Assembly (NCBI GenBank): GCA_003194525.1
Contig: NBIV01000102.1
Coordinates: 62,001 to 126,000, forward strand
Direction of reading: 5' to 3'
Origin: Gracilariopsis chorda
Lineage: Eukaryota > Rhodophyta > Florideophyceae > Gracilariales > Gracilariaceae
DNA: 64,000 nucleotides
Shown here: positions 53,491 to 63,314 of the stretch, one piece after another
How positions within the stretch are numbered: position 1 is the first letter of the stretch
Layout: each line of letters starts with the position of its first letter
The notes under the pieces: model-generated
Database searches by the model: none
What the model was told of the DNA's origin: nothing
The model's input: only the letters and a program-made list of their open reading frames with translations
Made by a program: the position numbers and the translations under genes

Positions 53491-55482
53491 TCACTCAGTC
53501 TTCTTCTCGTGTTTGCTCTTCCCCACTGCGGCGCCGCTGCTCTCCGCGCCCTCCCCCTCGAATTGCTGTCCGAACTCGTTCACCCGTGTCTTGTCCACCG
53601 GGTAAATCCATCGTTGGTATAACACGATGACGAACACCACGTCGTCCCGGAAACAAGCCACCCGGTGCAGCCAGGGCATTTTGATGATGAATGAGAACAA
53701 GTCGTCGATAACCGTGTTCAGCGTCTTGTACATCATCGCCTTCATCGGCATGTGCGCCACAGACTTCAGCTTGTAATTGATGAAGATCTGCGGCACCATC
53801 ATCAGAAACCCAAACGCGTACACCGCCCCCACCAGCGACCCTATCACCCACGAGTACCACGACTTATGCTCGTCGTACTTCAGCGAGTACAGCGCGTAGC
53901 ACACCACCAGCGGGTACACCGCGTATCCCAGATACCGCATAGCCTGCTCGTCGTATTCCTTCGTCTTCTGTGTGTAGCTCTCGCGGTCCGACATGCTGAA
54001 CCACGGCACAACCCCAAACAACTTGCGTTCCCCAAACTTCTCAAACTTCACAGCCTTCCCCAGTTTCCACACCGCAATCGCCACCCCCACCCCGTTTCCA
54101 ACCGTCACCATCCACGAAGTCTCATTATCCCACAAGTACAAGAACACAATAAGCTCCATCACAATCTTCCACACCATGCTGCGTACCGAAACGCCCTCCA
54201 TCGACTTGATGTTCTTCCAGTGCGAAACGTCATTCTTGAACGCCAACACCTCCAAAATGCAGTGGGCAATCGAAACAACAAACGTCGTTCCGAGCAACCA
54301 AGGGTTCGTCTCCGTGAACACCTTTTTCCAGTTGTCCTTCTCCTCAACCTGCATCACTCCCATCTGTATTTGCGAGTCCCACACCATGTCGAACTGCTTC
54401 ATTATCCCCCATGTTCGAATTGACATTGGTTTGAAACTGCTTTCTACCTGCACTTCCTCTACGCTTTCGTTCATGCTATTCAGCATGTCACGCGTAGTCC
54501 AGAATTCATTCACATCCAGTGCAGGGTAGTACAGCCTTGCGTCTGCGTCAACTCTGTATCGTGACGCCGCTCCCGGTGGAAGCTGCCCTAGCAGCACCTG
54601 CGATGTATCAGTTACAACCACAACTGTCATCGTTGGTTTCCACACTTGTTTATAACGAATCGCTGTATCCTCCTTGCTCTCAGCTTCCTCTCTCACGTCA
54701 CTCATGTCACTGTCATCAGCTTCCTCTGTTTCGTCGTCTTCATTCCCTCCGAGCAACTTCTTTCCCTTCTTAGACGGATCCACCTTGGTCCACGTCACAA
54801 GTTCATGTCTGTAGTACAGTACACTGCTCTTCTCCATCTCATCACTAATCTCATCCTCCCTCCTGTCAAACAGGTTATCCCTCACCACAAACACGTGCGC
54901 ATACCACGTAGAGTTCTCTTTTGCAACGCTTTGCGGAACCCTCAACGTCAAGTTCTTGCTCATGTAGTTAAGCTGTTTATGGTTAAACTCCAAACCATCC
55001 CCATACCATGCAGCACCATCCCACCCCGCAGCATGCGCCTCGCTAAAACTCATCTTCTCATTCAAGCCGGTGAAAACGGCAAATTGAATCGGTACATTCG
55101 GTGTCCAAGCACTATTCAAAGCCACGAAGTAGTACTTAGGCACTTGTTGAGTAGGCGTTCCAAGAATGGATGAAAGCGGATTGGAGCCGTGATCCACCAA
55201 ATCGTTCAAAGAAGATGATGACGTGTCTGTCGATTCGGAGACGGATTTGTCCTGGGACTGGGACTTGGGTTTGATGTAGTATTGATAAAGAACGTACATG
55301 AGCAGCATTCGAATGGCGAATTGTCGCATCGCAGTGTGGACTTGCCCTTGTGGTTGTTGTTGAGTTGTGTTTTCATCTTCGGTGTTGTTTTGATTCTGTT
55401 GTGATTCATTTGTAGATGATGAAGTCTGCTGTTGTCGACCTTGCGTGTTTCGTCGACGCAGCTCGTCTTGACCACGAGCCAT
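53491..55482 (-). CDS. CLPTM1: CLPTM1 family transmembrane protein
   Basis: A conserved eukaryotic membrane protein of the ER/endomembranes. The animal members act in receptor trafficking and the related CLPTM1L acts as a lipid scramblase, so a lipid or trafficking role is likely here too. The ATG at 55482 (MARGQDELRRR) gives 663 aa, normal length; the frame is open further up but without family similarity. After a Gln/Thr-rich N-terminus comes a short hydrophobic segment (FAIRMLLMYVLYQYYIKP), then the large lumenal domain (YFVALNSAWTPNVPIQFAVF, LYYPALDVNEFW). The multi-helix C-terminal half has the highly conserved DDLFSFIIKMPWLHRVACFR and DVVFVIVLYQRWIYPVDKTR. No introns seen. Divergent from TIP41. 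Confidence 0.97.
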   Translation of the reverse strand: MARGQDELRRRNTQGRQQQTSSSTNESQQNQNNTEDENTTQQQPQGQVHTAMRQFAIRMLLMYVLYQYYIKPKSQSQDKSVSESTDTSSSSLNDLVDHGSNPLSSILGTPTQQVPKYYFVALNSAWTPNVPIQFAVFTGLNEKMSFSEAHAAGWDGAAWYGDGLEFNHKQLNYMSKNLTLRVPQSVAKENSTWYAHVFVVRDNLFDRREDEISDEMEKSSVLYYRHELVTWTKVDPSKKGKKLLGGNEDDETEEADDSDMSDVREEAESKEDTAIRYKQVWKPTMTVVVVTDTSQVLLGQLPPGAASRYRVDADARLYYPALDVNEFWTTRDMLNSMNESVEEVQVESSFKPMSIRTWGIMKQFDMVWDSQIQMGVMQVEEKDNWKKVFTETNPWLLGTTFVVSIAHCILEVLAFKNDVSHWKNIKSMEGVSVRSMVWKIVMELIVFLYLWDNETSWMVTVGNGVGVAIAVWKLGKAVKFEKFGERKLFGVVPWFSMSDRESYTQKTKEYDEQAMRYLGYAVYPLVVCYALYSLKYDEHKSWYSWVIGSLVGAVYAFGFLMMVPQIFINYKLKSVAHMPMKAMMYKTLNTVIDDLFSFIIKMPWLHRVACFRDDVVFVIVLYQRWIYPVDKTRVNEFGQQFEGEGAESSGAAVGKSKHEKKTE

Positions 55483-56180
55483 GTGAAGTTGCTTATGTTT
55501 TCTGCCTTGAAAGGTCGAAATTTGGGCTCCGAGCGGAAGGGTAGTTTCTCTCTCGGAATTACAAGTTGAATAAGGCAGCAAGCACCGGAAAGCAACCAAA
55601 GAAAGCTGGCGGTTTTCGGAATACAAGAAGCGATGAAAGATTCTTCAAGCCTTTCCCACAGTTGGGACGGACGTATGTACAAAAAGAAAGGATTGGAGGC
55701 CGCAGTGTAGTAGACGCTTCGAGCCGCAGCCAGCGTCGCATCATCACGAGGCAGTTTGCCCAGGACAGTAGCAGGATAAAGCGCGGTACATTTGCAAAAG
55801 ACTGGGGAAGGCTGATGGGGATACCAAGGGCTCTTCGCACCCCATTGCCACTCGTACGACTGGCGCGCATTATTTGAAATTATAATTTTGAGCATGGCTG
55901 TAGTCGTGCGACACATCTATAGACCATTTGGCTGTGGGTTTCCGTTTTCGCTGCCAGCCGTCGACCCGAGAACGCGGCTACCTGGAAGCAAACACATGGG
56001 ATCAACAATCCAAGCAGCTGAAGTGGAGTCTACACGTGTGCGATCGCTGTGTTGACAACAGGTGCATGGGAGGTGATGCAGTGCATCACCTTTCTCGGAG
56101 AAGTGCATACATGCTGAAGAAGCTCCCAGAATAAAAACAAAGCGCCACTTCGTCTCACCTCAACGCCACTCCAACCGAAA
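55483..56180. promoter_or_regulatory. Shared upstream spacer of CLPTM1 and TIP41
   Basis: 698 bp between divergent ATGs; presumably both promoters. Open frames on both strands here lack ATG context or domains. No TATA box is evident. Confidence 0.4.
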
Positions 56181-57101
56181 ATGGGCGCATCCAGCGATAG
56201 CTCTCAAGCCTTTAGCGAATCTCCTGCTACCCGGGCACGGACTTTCTCCCGTCATGAGGATGGAAAGGGTATGGACATCAACAAATGGGTCGTACGAGGA
56301 GTAGAGGGCCACATTGCCACCACAGCAGTGGAAGAGCAGCTCGCCGAGCAACTTGCCATCAATCTCCCAGGAATGCTCTTCGATGCAAATGCACTTCGCC
56401 TTCGTTTCATGGGTAAAAACGCCCATCCTATCAATGCAAATCCTGATACTAACCCGGTCTTCGAGCTATCTTTCACTGCACGTGATGCATTATCCATGGT
56501 TGGCAACGCCGATCCCTCCATAAGAGTGCGTGCAGCTGCGCGCTGGGTTGGCAAGAATGATCGTGCTGATGTGGAGGTCACCAAGATTGAACATGCCAGT
56601 GACTGGACCTTCTCCACAAAGTACATAGGCACTATCAACCCTCAAACTTCCATCAAATCAATAGACACTACTTCCGTCACAACAGAACGACAGCTATACG
56701 AAGCCGCCACTGCAAATCAACTCGTTCCAATCGATTATACAGCGCTGAAGAACACACAGCTTCCAATTTTGTATTCCTCTCACATAATACTCTTCGAGGA
56801 CGAACTTGACGACAATGGAACCTCCTCATATAAGGTGCGCATCAGAGTCATGCCCACCTTCTTTTTCATCTTAGCTAGGTTCTTTCTACGTGTAGATGGC
56901 GTTCTTGTACGCATTTATGACACCCGTTATTATCACCAGTTTGGTACAGACGTACTGGTGCGCGAGACCTCATCAAAAGAGGCCAGACTTGATTCCACAT
57001 GGGCCGCTATCCACCCATCGTCTTTGCGTGACCCCGATGATGTGTCGTCCAGGTTACCCAAGCTCTCATCAACACTGGACAATATAGCTCTTCCGTCGTG
57101 A
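56181..57101 (+). CDS. TIP41: TIP41-like protein (type 2A phosphatase regulator)
   Basis: Cytosolic regulator that binds PP2A-type catalytic subunits or TAP42/alpha4 and acts in TOR-linked signalling (known for yeast TIP41 and human TIPRL). 306 aa, close to the family length. Family blocks are easy to see: DWTFSTKYIGTI, IDYTALKNTQLPILY, IILFEDELDDNGTSSYKVRI, RVMPTFFFILARFFLRVDGV and VRIYDTRYYHQ, then VRETSSKE. The ATG at 56181 is the first in frame and is followed by a Ser-rich leader. No intron. It ends 229 bp before the stop of the convergent gene. Confidence 0.94.
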   Translation: MGASSDSSQAFSESPATRARTFSRHEDGKGMDINKWVVRGVEGHIATTAVEEQLAEQLAINLPGMLFDANALRLRFMGKNAHPINANPDTNPVFELSFTARDALSMVGNADPSIRVRAAARWVGKNDRADVEVTKIEHASDWTFSTKYIGTINPQTSIKSIDTTSVTTERQLYEAATANQLVPIDYTALKNTQLPILYSSHIILFEDELDDNGTSSYKVRIRVMPTFFFILARFFLRVDGVLVRIYDTRYYHQFGTDVLVRETSSKEARLDSTWAAIHPSSLRDPDDVSSRLPKLSSTLDNIALPS

Positions 57102-57330
57102 ATTTGATTTTACAGAGTACACAACCTATCTTCAGCAACACTGTTGCATCTACTGATTTTGTGCGACAATCTTCAGTCGCCTTGTCTATGTCCCTGTGGG
57201 CAATATATGCGAAAGGAGCTTCGCCAACCACTCACTCAGATGCAACCACCGTTTTCAGCGCCCTGCACTACTAGAACAGACTCTATTCACATAACAGGTA
57301 GCCAACGCACAAGCGAATCCAACGAATCAG

Positions 57331-59433
57331 CTATTGGACTAAGTCTTCGCACAGAGATCGGATGGTTTCATCATTGCCTGACACATCTGAAGCGTCGATA
57401 ATGGCCAAAGAAGCAGAAGATGAAAACAACGCGACTCCTTCGGAATGTGCCATGGATGACGAACTTTGTTGCGATTGTTGATGCCCGCTTCCACTCTGGC
57501 TGTGTTTGTGCGCGCTTGTCCCATGCGATGCATGTGCTCCTGGTGTGCCGATGGGCATTCCTCCCCACGCGCGGATAACCTTGACCGCTCGAACGTGATC
57601 GCATCCGCTCGCTCGTAGCATACAACCAGCCCTCGACATGAGCAATAAAAGCCAAAGCCCAAACGATTTCCATACAGGCGTTTCGTCAGCAACGGCGGCC
57701 GATTCTAGACTGTTAACAGCAAATGAAGTGAGCTCTCCGATCGTCTCGTCAACTTGTTGGTTCTGTGCTTGTTGTTGCGCCTCTAACTGAAGATCAGTAA
57801 TCTCTATTCCATCATTACCATCTTCAATTCGCAGTGACGGACCCAAACACATGGCCGCACAACAGACAACAGCCGTGGCGACAATAAGCGCGCTGGATTC
57901 CGTAGCTATTTCGTTCTTCACTTGCGGAACCGCGTCGCGTATGACGCGCTGAAGTCGTTGTGTCCCGCCCCACACGCCTCTCCACATTTCTGCAGCTCCT
58001 GGCATGGAAGCCTTCTCTGCCAAGAATCGCACCACAGCCTCGCACGCCCTCACCTTTTCGGCAAATCCATATTTCTGTGCCGGTTGTGGATGACTCGGGG
58101 TACTCGGTTTTGTTGCTCGAACCAGAGAAGAAAGGTGTTGAATATCGCCTCCTGGGCTTTCAATTTGACTCCACAAATCCCTCAGAGCAGAGGCAACTTC
58201 GTTTCCAAATACTTGAACCGTTACAGCATACGGTATATTCAGTGCGCCTGGCAAGTCAGTGTTTGACTTCGAAATGTGCGCGATGTTTGTGATAGAAGAC
58301 AACATCTGTTCCAGTGTCTTTATACCCGCACACAGACCACGCCGCAATCTTTGTACAAGTTCCTTCAGTTCGCTTGCTTCGGCGAAGGCAGACTGCGGGG
58401 CAAAGCTTTGAGAAATGCCTATCTCACCCGGAGGAGCTGTCTCCAGTTGAGCAATAGCCGCATTTAGAGGGACCCACATGGTTGGAAGCTTTCGCAGGCA
58501 AGCTCTAACTAGAGCTACTGTTCTGTCGTGATTCAGCATCTGCACCAAAGTAGGTGCTATCGATGGTGACTTTGCAGTGGAGTTCACCACAGATATGAAC
58601 GCAGTTAGAAAATCTTTGGCCTCTGCAGTAAGATCAGAATCTGTCATGGAAAAGCAGTAGTTTGGAATCACTTCAGCAAAGAACACAGCAAAGTTCTTCA
58701 TCACGCGATCAGACACACTTGCAGCTCCGCTTGCCCATGAGATGTATGCTGAAACGACCGCGCGTTGCGACACGCCCCCAGTAAGCAGAGCGTATGAAAG
58801 ATAACTCATAAACCGGGTGGAGGGCGCCTCAGAATTGACGATCTTGCTAAACAGCGCGTCTAAGAGAGCACCTTCAGAGGCTGGAGGAAAGCTCCACAGG
58901 CTCTCCGGGGCGTTGTCTTCCATGCTCATTGGCTCGGATTTGAGTGTGCTGCTCATAAGCTGTATGGCCGGTTGATCTGATGAGTCCTCTAGAGTTGTGA
59001 TAGCTGCAGTATGAACCAGTTTGAGGCGTGTGGCAGCGATGAAGTCAGGTGGAGTTCGCCCCAAACGCCAGCTCTCAGAAACAATGGACTCGGCGACGGG
59101 TCGTAGACGACGTCTATCGTCATCTACAGGATTCTGGCTCGCCGCATTTTCCGGTTGTTGAGGGACCTGCTGTGCTGAGAGGGCAGGAACCTCTGCGGTT
59201 TCCTGCTTTACAGAAGTGGGCGGCGTAGGTGTCGGCGTCTTGTTTATTGCAGGGTTTTCTTCGACAGAGATGAACTCGACGTCTGTATGGGCTCGCATAT
59301 GGGGCGGAACTTCGGATGCGTAGAGCGGGGGAGCAGGCGGTGAGGTGATCAACGCATTTTCTATGTCGAACGAGCCAGAGATGTTGTCAAACATCGAGCT
59401 ATCTGTCCCGCCCAGATTAAACAGATCCTCCAT
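57331..59433 (-). CDS. Large helical protein, unknown
   Basis: The ATG at 59433 (MEDLFNLGGTDSSMFDNI) gives 700 aa; the frame is open 41 codons further upstream without ATG. The first ~170 residues are Pro/Gln/Thr-rich and probably disordered. The middle is an all-helical region (ALLDALFSKIVNSEAPSTRF, FMSYLSYALLTGGVSQ, VSAYISWASGA). The last 80 residues are Ser/His/Gln-rich (HKHSQSGSGHQQSQQSSSS). The layout resembles helical-repeat scaffolds such as tail subunits of Mediator (MED5/MED24 type), but I see no diagnostic motif, so this is only a suggestion. Divergent from the GluRS gene across 727 bp. Confidence 0.75.
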   Translation of the reverse strand: MEDLFNLGGTDSSMFDNISGSFDIENALITSPPAPPLYASEVPPHMRAHTDVEFISVEENPAINKTPTPTPPTSVKQETAEVPALSAQQVPQQPENAASQNPVDDDRRRLRPVAESIVSESWRLGRTPPDFIAATRLKLVHTAAITTLEDSSDQPAIQLMSSTLKSEPMSMEDNAPESLWSFPPASEGALLDALFSKIVNSEAPSTRFMSYLSYALLTGGVSQRAVVSAYISWASGAASVSDRVMKNFAVFFAEVIPNYCFSMTDSDLTAEAKDFLTAFISVVNSTAKSPSIAPTLVQMLNHDRTVALVRACLRKLPTMWVPLNAAIAQLETAPPGEIGISQSFAPQSAFAEASELKELVQRLRRGLCAGIKTLEQMLSSITNIAHISKSNTDLPGALNIPYAVTVQVFGNEVASALRDLWSQIESPGGDIQHLSSLVRATKPSTPSHPQPAQKYGFAEKVRACEAVVRFLAEKASMPGAAEMWRGVWGGTQRLQRVIRDAVPQVKNEIATESSALIVATAVVCCAAMCLGPSLRIEDGNDGIEITDLQLEAQQQAQNQQVDETIGELTSFAVNSLESAAVADETPVWKSFGLWLLLLMSRAGCMLRASGCDHVRAVKVIRAWGGMPIGTPGAHASHGTSAHKHSQSGSGHQQSQQSSSSMAHSEGVALFSSSASLAIIDASDVSGNDETIRSLCEDLVQ

Positions 59434-60160
59434 TTTGTCAAGATGCGCCGTAGCGAACTGTGAACGGAATATTAGAGTGCAGTGGCCGTTTGTGTCTCCG
59501 CCCGGTGAGCTGTGCTCGTGGCGGTTCGAGCGTCGAGCTGGTCTACGACTGCACACTGCCTCGAACAGTTTCGACGCCCTTCGTAATAGTCACTGCAGGG
59601 AAAAGCTGTGAGCACTTGCACTTGCACAATACGAGAGCTGCTCCCTTTTTCCGGCACGCTCTTGTGCCTTCCATTCGCGCTAGCAATCCTAACCCCCTAG
59701 TCCAAATTTCCACAATCAGCACCAAGATAGCCATAACGGCTGCCACCTACGCCATAGTTCAAAAAAGTGCCACTCCTATCTTCTGTAATGTGGACGTAGA
59801 CCTACAGCAACGACTTCTGGCTTCTCCACCTCTGACAAGTTGGCTGACATGTAACCCTTTACCATTTATCATATATGATACGAGCCAAGATTTCACCCAG
59901 CAACGAGCTACTAGCCCCTCATCTCTCTTGATCTCGGATCACCATCAGCTCAGCAGAATTGATAAGCGACAACGGGAGTTACAATAGGCAACTCTTGGTC
60001 AAGGTGCGCACCCAGTTTGAGTCGAGTACATCATCTTCACATCTACAGAGTCTGCAGTGCAGACGGAACATCATTGGAACATCTTTTCCTCAACGGCTTG
60101 AATCCCGTGATCATTGCTCTACGATTGCATTGTGAACGGAGTGCTACTAACGTGACTGAA
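59434..60160. promoter_or_regulatory. Shared upstream spacer of the helical protein and GluRS
   Basis: 727 bp between divergent start codons. Open frames run through it but are not supported. It should contain both promoters. Confidence 0.4.
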
Positions 60161-61843
60161 ATGACGATGCAATCAACAAAGATGGCCTTCGCATCTACAT
60201 CATTTCTAGCCCCTTTGCGAACACGAACCGTTCTGCTGGCGCCCTTGCGTTCTACAATAACACATCGCCCGAATCTGCGTCGTGCAGGTTTATCGCCAAT
60301 CGCCAGAGCCGCAGCCCCAGCGAGGACGGTCCGCGTACGCTTCGCTCCGTCACCTACTGGCGCTCTGCATGTAGGAGGTGCGCGCACTGCCTTATACAAC
60401 TGGTTACTAGCTCGCCAGCAGAAAGGTCACTTCGTCCTTCGAGTTGAGGATACCGATCTGGCACGCTCCACACGTGAGTCTGAGGAAATGGTTCTGCGCG
60501 ATTTGCGCTGGCTAGGGCTCACATGGGATGAAGGTCCCGATGTGGGCGGTGTCTGCAGTCCATATCGACAGAGCGAACGAGGAGAGTGTTATAAACAGTT
60601 TGCGCGAAAACTCATCAAAGAAGGCAAGGCGTACCCTTGCTTTTGCACCGAAGAGGAACTTGAACAAAAGCGTTTGGAAGCGGAGGCTCAAGGCCGGCCA
60701 CCTCAATACGATGGTACGTGGAGGGATGCAAATCCGGACGAGGTGAAGATGAGATTAGAACGAGGGGATGAGTACACCATCAGATTCCGGGTACCGGAAG
60801 GGAGCCGTGTTGTCATCGATGATGCTGTAAGAGGTAAAGTTGCGTGGGATGCCAACTCTACGGTCGGTGACTTCATCTTACTTAGAAGCAATGGCGTGCC
60901 GGTATACAATTTTTGCGTTGCCGTTGACGACGCGCTAATGGGTATATCAACAGTCATACGCGCGGAGGAGCACTTGACCAATACCCTGAGGCAGGTTCTT
61001 ATCCTACGAGCACTAGACTTTGAACCTCCACAATACGCCCATTGTTCTCTTATTCTTGGTGCAGATCGAAGCAAGCTATCGAAAAGACATGGTGCGGCAA
61101 GCGTCACTCAATTTCGAGAGGAAGGTTATTTGCCCGTTGCCATGGTCAACTACTTGGCAACCCTGGGGTGGAATGACGGAACAGAAAAAGAAATTTACTC
61201 TGTTGAAGAGCTTGTTGAAGCTTTCGATATCAATCGCATCACCAAATCCGCTGCCATGTTTGACAAAGACAAACTGCGCTTCATTAACGGCCAACATCTG
61301 CGTGCGTTACCTCAAGAGGAAATTGAAACGCTAGTGATTGACGAATGGAAGCGATCTGGAGTGTTTACGGATGTCATACAGCCAAGTGCTCCCCTCGGAA
61401 GCACAGCAACAGCTTTAGTTAGAGGATCACTGGAGCTTGTCAATGACGCGAATGCTGAGATTCTATCGGCACTAAGTTATCCACTGCAAGAGACGATTGC
61501 ATCTGGTGAGGCTGATGAACTAATAGCCGAAGATGGGGGGTTTGCTGAGCTAGCGAGCATTGCACTTCGAGATTATGATGCTGGGGTAATGCCTATCGGA
61601 AATGATGATGACCATGCTACACAATGGAAAGAGTGGTTGACGACGGTTCGGAAGGAGACCAAGAGAAAGGGAAAGCGACTGTTTCACCCACTGCGACTGG
61701 CGCTGACGGGAAAGATGAGCGGACCTGATGTTGGGCAAATCATTCGGGTTTTGCACCTGACTGAGGAAAGTGACGCTTCCCCTTCGCTAGTGCCGCTGTC
61801 GAAGAGAATCGAAACACTAAGAAGCAAGGTTGCATCTATGTGA
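60161..61843 (+). CDS. gltX: Glutamyl-tRNA synthetase, organelle type
   Basis: Charges tRNA-Glu (in plastids often also tRNA-Gln, later amidated) and supplies Glu-tRNA for plastid tetrapyrrole synthesis. Bacterial-type class I enzyme: RFAPSPTGALHVGGARTALY carries the HIGH-like motif, RVEDTDLARS follows, and SKLSKRHGA is the KMSKS-like motif, then the helical anticodon-binding region to the stop. About 50 residues before VRVRFAPSP are rich in Arg, Ser, Thr and Ala with almost no acids (APLRTRTVLLAPLRSTITHR), a typical organelle presequence; whether plastid, mitochondrion or both is open. ATGs at 60161, 60167 and 60182 all fit; I took the first, giving 560 aa. No intron. Confidence 0.96.
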   Translation: MTMQSTKMAFASTSFLAPLRTRTVLLAPLRSTITHRPNLRRAGLSPIARAAAPARTVRVRFAPSPTGALHVGGARTALYNWLLARQQKGHFVLRVEDTDLARSTRESEEMVLRDLRWLGLTWDEGPDVGGVCSPYRQSERGECYKQFARKLIKEGKAYPCFCTEEELEQKRLEAEAQGRPPQYDGTWRDANPDEVKMRLERGDEYTIRFRVPEGSRVVIDDAVRGKVAWDANSTVGDFILLRSNGVPVYNFCVAVDDALMGISTVIRAEEHLTNTLRQVLILRALDFEPPQYAHCSLILGADRSKLSKRHGAASVTQFREEGYLPVAMVNYLATLGWNDGTEKEIYSVEELVEAFDINRITKSAAMFDKDKLRFINGQHLRALPQEEIETLVIDEWKRSGVFTDVIQPSAPLGSTATALVRGSLELVNDANAEILSALSYPLQETIASGEADELIAEDGGFAELASIALRDYDAGVMPIGNDDDHATQWKEWLTTVRKETKRKGKRLFHPLRLALTGKMSGPDVGQIIRVLHLTEESDASPSLVPLSKRIETLRSKVASM

Positions 61844-62220
61844 TGCGTTGCTCTTGATAGCAAATTACGACTTACTATATAAAGAGGGTAGTGTTTCTAC
61901 GTGAAGCTTAGGCCAGCACGCAAGGAAGGGGGAAGCGAAAGAGTAGCCCCAGCCATTGGGAAAGTTTGTGCACTACGTGATAGATGGGTTTCGGAGCATG
62001 TAGAACTGAAACGATTGCGAAACGTGAGTCGTACTAGCTTTGCTCTTTGTGAAATAGTATGAAAAGTGGGTTGGCGTAGAACAACTCGTTTACGACAATA
62101 CAATCAATAACGCGCTCGCAGTCTTCTCCGGACGACTCAGTGAAAATCGCAAAGAAGCTGCGACACCAAAACGGTCCGCGCTTCGCATTCTGATGCATAT
62201 AGGTAAAGCGGAAGTAATAT
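61844..62220. other. 3' spacer between GluRS and RPL26 (convergent)
   Basis: 377 bp between two stop codons, so it should hold both 3' untranslated regions and polyadenylation sites. No gene seen. Confidence 0.5.
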
Positions 62221-62655
62221 TTAGTCGACATCGGCCATTGGCACATTAACATCGGACTCGGAGAATTTGCCCTTCTCCTGCTTCGCCTCGCGATTTTTCC
62301 TGTCCAAGATTGCCTTTCTATCCTTGTCCATCTTGATCTTCGTGATGACACAGTTGCTGGGATGAATACCAACCGGAACGGGCATCTGGTTGGCTTTTTC
62401 TCTGGTGATGCGTTCAATGTGAACGACATACTTCTTCCGGTAGCAAGTGAGCACCTTTCCTTCACCCTTGTAATGGCCACGCACGACACGCACTTCGTCG
62501 TGCTTGCGGATCGGCAGGGAGCGGACGTTGTACTTCTGGCGGAGTTCGGAAGACAAAGGCGCTGACATGATGATACGACGCACGGATGACGGGGCAGTGA
62601 AATGCGCCTTACGCGACTTCCGTCGCGAGGAAGATACGGCTGCTGATCGCTTCAT
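62221..62655 (-). CDS. RPL26: 60S ribosomal protein L26 (uL24)
   Basis: Component of the large cytosolic ribosomal subunit near the peptide exit tunnel. The ATG at 62655 ([20 protein letters not shown]) gives 144 aa, near the family norm of about 145. Family blocks: [39 protein letters not shown], the KOW motif [15 protein letters not shown], and [19 protein letters not shown]. The frame is open 66 codons upstream but without similarity. The N-terminus differs slightly from the usual MKFNPFVTSDRSKNRK start, so a small unseen first exon is possible. Codon use is as in the neighbouring host genes. Confidence 0.96.
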   Translation of the reverse strand: MKRSAAVSSSRRKSRKAHFTAPSSVRRIIMSAPLSSELRQKYNVRSLPIRKHDEVRVVRGHYKGEGKVLTCYRKKYVVHIERITREKANQMPVPVGIHPSNCVITKIKMDKDRKAILDRKNREAKQEKGKFSESDVNVPMADVD

Positions 62656-63314
62656 CGCGGATGCGGTTTCAAAGAGAAGAGTGCTCTTGGGGAAAGTTGT
62701 TCGTGAGCTCTGGCAGCGCTTGGCGGGGATGCGGCGGCGAGAGGGACGGCGATGGATCATCGGAGCAGTCGTGCCGACGGCGACCGCCGCAGGCGTAATA
62801 GCTGTAATGCGTGGCTGACAGATTGAAAAGTGAACACTCCGCGGGAGCCGCAAGTTGCCGTGTGCTCATAAGGGTTACTGAAATGCGCATGGGCATGCTA
62901 CTGGACCGCCGTGACCTAAACGTGACCACTAGATTTCACAGAGGTGGTGTCCGACAGCTCTGATCGATGTGACATGGCAGCACCGAGCGATTGGAGGATC
63001 ACGATTGGAGATCGAATCGTTTGTTACATCAGAATTCCCTTGTAAGACGATTCTACGCTTGGGTAAGCGGTCTAGTGCGTGAAGATCTCACAAACCTTGC
63101 ATATTCTTGGAAAGAAGAACAACTGTTCGAAACAAGCAGTTCTAGGAGACGAGTCGAGCTAATCGTGGGTACTTGCCAACTTTTCACAGAGTGATCGCCG
63201 TTACAACTGCTTCCAGAGTGTGCATCGCAATCACGTGCACTGGACACCACCAGACACCATCAGCCGGCAAGTACCAAACATTCAACAATTGCAGCGATAT
63301 GTGACTTCTCCCGA
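62656..63314. promoter_or_regulatory. Shared upstream spacer of RPL26 and the last gene
   Basis: 659 bp between divergent ATGs; presumed promoters of both. No TATA box or repeat stands out. Confidence 0.4.

Noticed and set aside
57331..59433. Firm assignment of the helical protein to a Mediator subunit
   Set aside because: Only overall layout (disordered ends, helical middle) is suggestive; no diagnostic motif is visible.
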